From the NCBI GenBank assembly GCA_028554645.1, contig JAQOOI010000076.1, positions 1-64,000 of the forward strand: 64,000 bases of DNA, in the 5' to 3' direction. The stretch's first letter is position 1. Each line of letters begins with the position of its first letter. This stretch comes from Omphalotus guepiniiformis (taxonomy: Eukaryota; Basidiomycota; Agaricomycetes; Agaricales; Omphalotaceae). A model generated the notes under the pieces. The model saw only the letters and a program-made list of their open reading frames with translations, was not told the DNA's origin and did not search any database. This document shows positions 52,565 to 61,214 of the stretch, in pieces. The position numbers and the translations under genes are program-made.

Positions 52565-55500
52565 TGTTAGAATCTAAGACAATGCACTACCAGTGATACA
52601 CTGATCAGACACAATGAATAGAGTTCAATTACAGTTCACTGAGATCACTAAAGCGTTGTAATAGTAGCTTAATGCACAAGAATTGCTTTCCAAGTGTCTT
52701 AGATTTCTCCAGACATGTAAGGATTTACATATTGTTTGGTCCTGTTGTGTCAGGCCGCGCATGAGGCGTGAAAATGAGGGTCCACATTTTCGCGCGCGCT
52801 CTAAACACTCCAGAATGACCCTACATACATGGTATAACTATCTACAATAGGTATTAAAGTCATTAGTATAGTATTATATGTACTTGAAGGACTTTCTAAT
52901 GATATGTACAGTATTTGTATAGTATCTACAAGTGTTCTAGCACTTCATTCAACACAGCCCCCTGATAGAACACTTGTGTAATGGAGGTGCTCTATTGATG
53001 AAGTGTGTCATCACATATCCCTCAACCTCTGCACTTTCCTCAACTTCTTCACAGCCCCCTGATGATGCACTTCTTCAACCTAGGGGTTCTGTATTATGTG
53101 CAATCCCATCATCTCCCTCAACTTCTCCACCTTGGGCTTACTGAGAGGCTTGGTGAGCAAATCAGCTGCATTCTCATCAGTAGGCAGATATTCAGGAGCC
53201 ATGACCTTGTATTCAACTTGGTCTCTCAGCCAGTAGTAATGCCGGTCAAGATGCTTCATCCTCCCATGATGCTCAGGATTCTTAGCAACCTTGATTGTGG
53301 ATTGATTGTCCATTAGCAACCTGGCTGGCTGAGGTGTCTGGTATCCCAAATCTTGTAACAGGCTGTTCATGGCACAAATCTCCTTGCCAGCAGCAACACC
53401 TGCCACATATTCTGCCTCTGTAGAGGAGAGTGTTACAAAGGGCTGTAGCTTACTGCTCCAACTAACCACACCTGATCCTAGTTTGACCATATACCCACTA
53501 GTGGACTTTGAGTTGTCCCTGTTACCACCAAAGTCTGCATCACAGTATGTAACAAATAGATCTGGCTGGCAGGGATCAGGACCATATTCAAGCTTCATGT
53601 CCATTGTTCCCTTCAGATATCTGAATGCATGTTTTACTGCAACCCAGTGTGCCATGCCAGGATTTGAATTGAACCGTGCCAATACACTAGCTGTGTATGC
53701 AATATCAGGACGACTGGTGGTAGCAAGATACAACAAGGAGCCAACAGCACTAATATATGGAATTCTGGCCATCTCTTCCTTTCCTTCAGCAGTCTTTGGA
53801 CACTGTGCAGTTGACAGAGCAGCTCCTGGATCCATGGGTGTACCAACAGGTCTACAATCAGACATTCCAAACTCATTAAGTTTGTTGACAATATATTGTT
53901 TCTGACCCATATACAATTTTCTCTCCTTTCTATTTCTTGTGATTTCTATTCCCAGCAGATATGATGTAGGACCCAGGTCACGGAGTTTGAAGTGCTTTGC
54001 TAGCTCTGCCACAAAGTGGTCCAAAGATGCCTCTGACTTGGAAGCAAGAGTGATGTCATCCACAAAGACAGGTACAAAAACCTTAATGTCATCTTTCTGA
54101 TAGACATATAGGTTTGGATCAGATTGGGTGCGACTAAAGCCCATTGATTGTAACACTCCTGCAAGCTTCTCACCCCAAAGTCTGGGTGACTGCTTTAACC
54201 CATACAGGGACTTGTTCAGCCTGCAGACAAATCTAGGACCACGCTCCTTGAACCCTTCTGGCTGTGTCATGAAGATCTCTGTATCAATGTCACTATTGAT
54301 GAATGCATGAGAGATATCCACAGAGCGCAAATGCAAGTCCTCAATGGCAGCCAGAGCAAGAATAGTGCGGATTGTAGTCTGTCTCATAGTAGATGAGAAT
54401 GTCTCTAGATAGTCAAAGCCAGGTCTTTGGCTGAATCCTTTGGCAACAAGTCTAGCCTTGAACCTTTCAATGGATCCATCAGCCTTGTGCTTTATCTTGA
54501 ATACCCATTTAGATCCAATTGCTCTCTTATCTGGTGGAAGTTCCACAACATCCCAAGTGCCATTGGTGAGGTGTGCATTCATTTCCTCCATCATGGCCTC
54601 CTGCCACTGTCTGGCATTAGGTCCTTCCATAGCCTGCTTGAATGTCAATGGCTCTGGACCATTGTCAGTCATGGTGTGGGCTTCCTCCATATTATCATCA
54701 TCATCTGGCACATCTGCATCCTTGTTTCGCTTCGGAGCAGGGAGGTTCACTTTCCACCATTCACCAGGAGCCTGTCTCTTCCGCTCAGACCTACGGAAAG
54801 CAATTGGTCTATTATCTACAAGGACATCCTCAGGTGGTTCAATCTGTTCCTCCTCTTCAGAACTATCATTGTCATCAGCAGGTTCATTATTCTGCTCAGG
54901 GCCAGTATTGTCTTGTTCTGTAGAGGACTCATGGTCAGGTTCAGGTAATGCAGGGTCATCTGACTCAGAGTCAGAGTCAGAGTGAGGATTATCATCAAGA
55001 GGAACATAGGACGTATTGGGTGGTGTACTAGTTGAAGGTTTGGAAGGTGAAGGTTTGGAAGGTGGTTGTGAAGATCCAACTTTATAAGTGTACCTCTCAT
55101 CAAAGTCAGCTCTCTCACTGATCACAACCTTCTTGGTGACAGGATTCCAAAACCTCCATCCCTTCACACCATCTGGATACCCAATGAAGATACACTTTTC
55201 CATATGAGAACCCAAGTGTTTCCTCTTATCCTTCTGAACATGCACATATGCAACACAACCCCAGACCCTCAGATGATCCACCTTTGGTTTCCTCTTGTAC
55301 CATCCCTCATAGGGAGTGCAGTTTGGTACAGCAGATGTAGGGCAACGATTCCACACATGAACAAGTGCAGCCAGGCACTCTACCCAAAATGACTTTGGTA
55401 AACCAGACTCTTCTAGCATTGCAACAATCCTTTCCTCCATCACTCTATTTGCTCTTTCAGCAACACCATTCTGTTGAGGCCTATTTCTGACAGTGTATTG

Positions 55501-57874
55501 ACGCTCTATTCCACAGCTGTCCAGAAATGCAATGAACTCCTTTGATATGTACTCTCCACCTTTATCACATCTAAAGATTTTGATTTTCTCTCCAGTGGTG
55601 TTCTCAGCCCAAGCTTTGTACTTCTTGAATGCATCAAATGCATCACTCTTCTTCTTCAGAGGAAGTGCTGCACGGAAACGCCACTTGTCATCAATGAATG
55701 TGATCCAGTATCTGTATCCACTAGGAGAATGTACACCAACATCATGGAGATCAGAATGAATGAGGCCCAACACAGTATCAGCTCTGGTGTGTGAGGAATG
55801 AAATGGATGTGCATGCATCTTGCCAGCCAGACAAGGTTCACAAACAGGATCTGGCTTTGCATTAGAGTCTAGTTTCAAGCCCTCTGCCAAATTATCCCTC
55901 AACATGCGCAATATATCATCGTGCCCATGATGACAGAAGCGCCTGTGCCACAGCTTCAGATCCAGAGGTAGAGTTGTTGTCAAACAGAGGCTTTCAGACT
56001 TATCTATAGTATGTCCATTCAAGTATCCCACATTATTTGCAGTAACACGCGCAGTAAAAAGAATAGGACCATTTCTATCAAATTCCATTCTATCAGACCA
56101 AATATGTACATGAAAGCCTTTATGTTTTGTTAAGTACAGAACAGAAAGCAGATTATTTTTAAGTGAAGGTACATGCAGTACTCTACTAAATTCAACATCC
56201 CTAGATACTTTTCCATCAATGATTGGTCTAAACACAACATTTCCTACACCTTCAGAATATATAATTCTATCATCAGCCAATTTAATAGGTACTCTATAGG
56301 GGGTATAATTCCTAATCCAATGGTGATGTGGTGTCATATGAGAAGTGGCCCCCGTGTCTGTATTCCAATCAAGTATGTCAGAAGATGAAGTATCATTAGA
56401 AGAGAATGTACTTGCACTGCCAGCACTTTCAACAACATCTTCCTCTTTCACTTCAGCCTTATTGGCCTGATATCTCCCATTCCCACTCTTTCCTTCATTC
56501 CTTGCTTTCAAGGTGGGACATTCAGCCTTCCAATGCCCTTCCTTCTTGCAGTAATGACAGAACCCCTTCTTCCAATTAGGCTTGATATAGCCTTGTGCTT
56601 TGGCAGCAGCATTGGCCTTGTTAACCTGCTCTGCCTGTCTTTTCAGATTTTGTTCTTCAGCAATGAAGTACTGAAGAATCTTGTCCTTGTCCAATGTGTC
56701 CAATAGCAGCAAGTTTGCAGTGAGGTTAGATTCTGGGGGCAATGCACGGACTAAGGCCAAAGCCTGCAGCTCTGCATCAAGTTTCTCCAAGGTATATTCC
56801 TTGTCTCTGAGATTCCTAATGGTGAAGACTGCATTTTCAATCCTTGTCCCTAGATCAACTAAACTCTCATCCTCCTCCTTTGTGATGCTGAACAGAGCAT
56901 CATAGGCATTGAAGCGTGCACCTGGTGTCCTGGACACATGCACTCTTTCTAGAGCTGACCACATGCCAACAGGATCACCACCAGCAAGATAGGACTTGAC
57001 ATGAACCTTCTGATCTTGTTCCAGAGAAAGGTAAATGTCACCAGCAGCTTTACTGGCTTTAATCTCCCAATTGGCCAGAGGTGAGCCTTCAGTAGGCTTT
57101 GACTCTGCACCAGAGACCAATCTCCAATAGCCCATATGCATCAACCAAGCCATCATATCTCCACTCCATTCAGGATAGTTGGAGTTATTGAGAGGTTTAA
57201 ATTTTGGTGTGTCTGAAGAAGACATAATTGTGAAGGAAGAATGAATGTGTTTGTGTGAATGTGTTCCAATAACCCAAGTGATTGTGTCCAGTCAATTAAT
57301 GAACTGGTAACAATGAATGACAGTAAATGCCACAAATCCAATAGAGCCAACAATATTTTGTACAGTCAATAGATTGACTTGTAAGGGGTTTCAATAATTG
57401 ACAATAAATGTCACAGAGCCAACAATAGCAATTGAGCAAGATCAATCAGTTCTGTTCAAGTTTTAAAGGCCGGGGCCCATAACCTGTTAGAATCTAAGAC
57501 AATGCACTACCAGTGATACACTGATCAGACACAATGAATAGAGTTCAATTACAGTTCACTGAGATCACTAAAGCGTTGTAATAGTAGCTTAATGCACAAG
57601 AATTGCTTTCCAAGTGTCTTAGATTTCTCCAGACATGTAAGGATTTACATATTGTTTGGTCCTGTTGTGTCAGGCCGCGCATGAGGCGTGAAAATGAGGG
57701 TCCACATTTTCGCGCGCGCTCTAAACACTCCAGAATGACCCTACATACATGGTATAACTATCTACAATAGGTATTAAAGTCATTAGTATAGTATTATATG
57801 TACTTGAAGGACTTTCTAATGATATGTACAGTATTTGTATAGTATCTACAAGTGTTCTAGCACTTCATTCAACA
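52565..57874 (-). mobile_element. Copia-C: complete, intact Ty1/copia element
   Basis: 5310 bp. The LTRs 52565-52954 and 57485-57874 are identical over 390 bp. GTTAC is duplicated at 52560-52564 and 57875-57879. The gag-pol frame is open. It is opposite in orientation to Copia-B, 2.7 kb away. Confidence 0.96.
53080..57225 (-). CDS. Copia-C gag-pol polyprotein (1381 aa)
   Basis: Same architecture as the Copia-B protein: knuckle CHYCKKEGHWKAEC, protease DTGATSHM, integrase D, D, E motifs, RT FVDDITLA, RNase H CDADFGG and STEAEYVAG. It differs from Copia-B at scattered positions (for example AMEGPNA against AMDGPNA, DSCGIE against DNCGIE), so the two are sister copies, not a fresh duplication of one another. 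No lesion seen. The start MSSSDTPKFKPLNNS is shared by every copy with an intact 5' end. Confidence 0.97.
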   Translation of the reverse strand: MSSSDTPKFKPLNNSNYPEWSGDMMAWLMHMGYWRLVSGAESKPTEGSPLANWEIKASKAAGDIYLSLEQDQKVHVKSYLAGGDPVGMWSALERVHVSRTPGARFNAYDALFSITKEEDESLVDLGTRIENAVFTIRNLRDKEYTLEKLDAELQALALVRALPPESNLTANLLLLDTLDKDKILQYFIAEEQNLKRQAEQVNKANAAAKAQGYIKPNWKKGFCHYCKKEGHWKAECPTLKARNEGKSGNGRYQANKAEVKEEDVVESAGSASTFSSNDTSSSDILDWNTDTGATSHMTPHHHWIRNYTPYRVPIKLADDRIIYSEGVGNVVFRPIIDGKVSRDVEFSRVLHVPSLKNNLLSVLYLTKHKGFHVHIWSDRMEFDRNGPILFTARVTANNVGYLNGHTIDKSESLCLTTTLPLDLKLWHRRFCHHGHDDILRMLRDNLAEGLKLDSNAKPDPVCEPCLAGKMHAHPFHSSHTRADTVLGLIHSDLHDVGVHSPSGYRYWITFIDDKWRFRAALPLKKKSDAFDAFKKYKAWAENTTGEKIKIFRCDKGGEYISKEFIAFLDSCGIERQYTVRNRPQQNGVAERANRVMEERIVAMLEESGLPKSFWVECLAALVHVWNRCPTSAVPNCTPYEGWYKRKPKVDHLRVWGCVAYVHVQKDKRKHLGSHMEKCIFIGYPDGVKGWRFWNPVTKKVVISERADFDERYTYKVGSSQPPSKPSPSKPSTSTPPNTSYVPLDDNPHSDSDSESDDPALPEPDHESSTEQDNTGPEQNNEPADDNDSSEEEEQIEPPEDVLVDNRPIAFRRSERKRQAPGEWWKVNLPAPKRNKDADVPDDDDNMEEAHTMTDNGPEPLTFKQAMEGPNARQWQEAMMEEMNAHLTNGTWDVVELPPDKRAIGSKWVFKIKHKADGSIERFKARLVAKGFSQRPGFDYLETFSSTMRQTTIRTILALAAIEDLHLRSVDISHAFINSDIDTEIFMTQPEGFKERGPRFVCRLNKSLYGLKQSPRLWGEKLAGVLQSMGFSRTQSDPNLYVYQKDDIKVFVPVFVDDITLASKSEASLDHFVAELAKHFKLRDLGPTSYLLGIEITRNRKERKLYMGQKQYIVNKLNEFGMSDCRPVGTPMDPGAALSTAQCPKTAEGKEEMARIPYISAVGSLLYLATTSRPDIAYTASVLARFNSNPGMAHWVAVKHAFRYLKGTMDMKLEYGPDPCQPDLFVTYCDADFGGNRDNSKSTSGYMVKLGSGVVSWSSKLQPFVTLSSTEAEYVAGVAAGKEICAMNSLLQDLGYQTPQPARLLMDNQSTIKVAKNPEHHGRMKHLDRHYYWLRDQVEYKVMAPEYLPTDENAADLLTKPLSKPKVEKLREMMGLHIIQNP

Positions 57875-58779
57875 GTTACTGCCCTTTTATACATACTGCC
57901 AGTCCAAAATTAATAAAAACGGAAATTATAGCTAAACTGTCCTGTTTTATATATATACCTATATCCGTGTATGTAGGTTGTAAGTATCTGTGTCAAGTAT
58001 GTCCATTATTACTTGTTATAGATCTATTTTATGGGGCCAACCTCAAAATGCGTTTTAATTCCATTATTTTTATTGTGGGCAATATTCAGCCCCTTTATTT
58101 CATTTTTACAGATTTCCTTGACATTTCTCGGGCATCTGGGTTCCATAGGATTAATCACCTGATAGAAATTATACCCCTCAAAGTATCACATTGTTTCGTC
58201 AAAGGAACTCCTTCAATTCAGTAGTATTCCGAGAAATTTTACTGATCGAGTTTTTACACCTCCTAACCGGTTTCTTGTCAAGCAATTTTTACCGGACAAT
58301 TAATCGAAGCAAATTAATCGAAGCAAATTTCCTCGATCAACTTTTTGTTCCTGGCGATTAATTAAGGAGTAAATACCCCAAAACTATTCTAGATCCATTA
58401 TTTCGACTCTATTTCGCGTTCCATCCATTTCTAGTTTCCGCCGGGTTTTTAATCTTTATTGACCGGAGGAAGATGTTCCCCTAATAATTATATGATGCAA
58501 TTGACGTTGTGATGTCAGAGTTCTCGTTACGAGATTGGGTGAGTCTGATTCAACAGTGGATGGCTATTGAACAATTCTCTACATCACAACTGTACTGACT
58601 AGCCTAGAACCTTGATACACATGTTGTACTGTAGGTAATAGAACATGCTTTATTACTCAATTCACAACACATTTTGATTGACAAGGCAGGCACCTTTCAA
58701 CCCTCTAATACCTCACTGCAAATGCCTAAAATGATTAATCACCTGGCTTTTAATGCAGGTGCCGAAAATCAGCGCATCA

Positions 58780-58791
58780 TCTCCCCCAAAC
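58780..58791 (-). other. Gypsy-3 polypurine tract
   Basis: Sense strand GTTTGGGGGAGA, directly before the LTR start TGATGCGC. Confidence 0.75.
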
Positions 58792-59220
58792 TAAAATCTT
58801 GACCGTCCCCGGTCAATTCTTCAGCCAATCTACTGACTTTATTTTATAGCACAGCAGTTGTTAAGAGTTCAATAAAATTTTCCTTCAACATTATTCATCT
58901 GGTCAATATTCCATTATTCAAACACCGGATCAAAAGCTGCTATGGCACGATCACGTGACTTTTTGCCGAACTGCCGGAACTGAATACAAACAGCTTTGGC
59001 CTCACGAACTCAGAAGTGTGTTTTCCTAACTCGTTCATTTTAAAGTTTTTCTGGAATATCGGCCCTCAACATGAGCTATTTCCCATCATAGGTGAGTCAT
59101 TATTACCTTATACGTTGTCATGTCTTTTATTCACATCTTTTTGCTTTTCACGCCCGTCACTTCATTATATATGGGCTCAACTTCGCTTTTTCTCTCTTCC
59201 TATGATTCCTCTCCCTCCGA
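58792..59220 (+). promoter_or_regulatory. Gypsy-3 internal end: hairpin and likely cargo promoter
   Basis: Hairpin TTGACC-GTCCCC-GGTCAA at 58799-58816. Farther on, GGTGAGTCATT near 59091 and TTTTCACGCCC near 59147 resemble the 5'UTR intron region of Gypsy-1 gene A. No open gene remains, because Gypsy-2 inserted at 59221. Confidence 0.5.
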
Positions 59221-61063
59221 TGTTGCGTCAAAAAGCCTTTCAGTGCTGAAATCCATCAGATTGAAGTAAATATGGAATGTTCAAGCATTGGAAACTGAAC
59301 ATAAAGGACTAGAGTCACCCCAGACTGCTAGTTAAGACATGAAACATACTTGTACTCACAATGCCTAAGTGTAGTGATTGCTACAGTACTGAATCTGGTA
59401 CTAAGCAACTGTGACCAATGGGTTATACAAAGAGATACTAGTTATGCCTCTCCAGATGTGTTGGAATTCCAATGTTCCATACCAGATTGAGTTGGTCAGA
59501 CCCACCCTCTAATAACTAGAGACTCTACCAAGTGTTGTTGACTGTAATCCAAGGGGTTGATGGATTTTCACTTCAATTGAACAACTATCTAAGTCCTTTG
59601 GACTGATCAAAAGTTCCAGCTGGTCTTGCTAACTAAGTTGGCACTATAAGATTGAATGCTGAGAATATGGGCAATCTTGAAGATTGTATTACCAGAGAAA
59701 TATTGTACATTGAGTACTATGTGGATATAATGTCACTGAGATGAAATGCCAATCTGTGTAATAATGGAAGTAGATTCAAAAGTTACATCTGCACAAATGA
59801 GTTAGATACTCAATACTCATGCTGGAAGGAGTTAGATACTGAAAATGAGTATCTCTCTGGATCTGAGTATCTCTCTGAAATTCAGTAACCCTCTGAACTT
59901 GATGAAAGACAAAGGCACTCTAATTGGAGGTCTTAGACGAAACTATGGGATAGAATACTGTCCTAGGAGAAGCTGAGAGCTATCCTAAACAAGAAATATA
60001 ACCTGAGTACAAATCTGACCAAAAAGAGATGTATAGGGGTAAAACTTGAAATAAACAGTTACTGTACCTTACTGTGGCTGATAGAAACAATGAAGCATGG
60101 TCTAGATAAGCTCTAGAGCTTCTACACAACTCCTAATGCTGCCCTAGTAGAGGAGAATGTGCCAATTTTGGAGAAACTTATAGGGGACCAGATTTGCAAT
60201 GCACTAAGGAGAATGTCACCTGTCAGGATACTGGTTGCTATTTACAGGATCTGGACCTTTATTTAGATACCCTGGGTACGCCCTAACACACCTAGAACGC
60301 GGACAAAGCGATATATTTCTGTTTTTATACCAATCTATACCCAAAGTTCCTACATTTTGACTATCTAACTGGAAAATTACCTAGAAAACTACCTAAAAAG
60401 AAGCCAATCTCTGCTCAATTGATACTTACTTACTTTTGACTCATTTACTGTTCAGATTACTCTTTTAATTCCGAGATATATGTTTGATTTTATGATTTAG
60501 TATATATAGCTTACAGAGTATCTATTTAGATTTTCTTAAGCAAGTACTGCCCAAAGCTACAAGCCAAAGCAGGAAAACCTTCTTAGACGAAATATAGCCT
60601 GGCTCTTTAGAGTTCAGTTCGAGAAATATCCAGTTGTGAAAACTTCTGTAAAGTCCCTTGTGGCAGATAAATTGAAAGAGATACTGAATCTTTGCTGAAA
60701 CTGCTGTTCTGTCTGTGCTGAATCTGCCTGCTGAAACTGTCTGTGCTGCATCTGAAACTGTTCCCTGCATTGTCTGACCATTGGATCGAGTTTAACTTCG
60801 AGATTGATTGTCCTGAATCCCTCCTGAACCCTGAAAACCACCCTTACCTTCTGTCTGAATCTTGTGTTTTGAGATACCCTCTGCCATTTTTCACCCAGAT
60901 TGAGATAAAGACATCTGTAACCCTGCAGATTCAAAGTTCAATTGTTGCGTCTAACTGTGCGGAATCTCTGACAACGCCAGTCACACCTCACCCTACATCA
61001 TTTTGATTTGAGTTGGATTGTGCTCATTTGAGTATCTCTCTCGTTCATTTCATAGTCACTACA
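59221..61063 (+). repeat. Gypsy-2 5' LTR (1843 bp, most complete copy)
   Basis: TGTTGCGTCAAAAAGCC...CATAGTCACTACA. It is followed by TC and the PBS. It contains two GAGTTAGATACT words near 59800-59841 and a CAG-rich stretch near 60700-60750. Q-rich frames across this part are simple-sequence effects. Confidence 0.85.
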
Positions 61064-61214
61064 TCTGGAGCCCACCGCGAGGGGTGGCTTTAGACTTGAT
61101 AATTGAACTATCTGTGTATTTACACGTGTCTGGAAATAAATCTGGACTTTTCCTGTGTTGAACTTTGCCCTGTTCCTCACTTAGCAACAATTTCCTTGAA
61201 GTTGTTGAACCATC
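61064..61214 (+). other. Gypsy-2 primer binding site and leader
   Basis: The PBS at 61066-61085 (TGGAGCCCACCGCGAGGGGT) is identical to that of Gypsy-1. About 130 bp of leader follow, then Copia-D interrupts. Confidence 0.8.

Larger units (their letters stand above)
52073..58779 (-). repeat. Gypsy-3 LTR, split by Copia-C
   Basis: The parts are 52073-52564 and 57875-58779 (with GTTAC duplicated), about 1.4 kb together. Plus-strand ends are TGATGAGAATG...GCGCATCA. It starts in the middle of Gypsy-1-type sequence and ends exactly at a PPT. Near its left end TTGTCGAAGGTTCTGCAC sits at the same distance from the edge as related words in the Gypsy-1 and Gypsy-2 LTRs, supporting the boundary. Confidence 0.65.
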
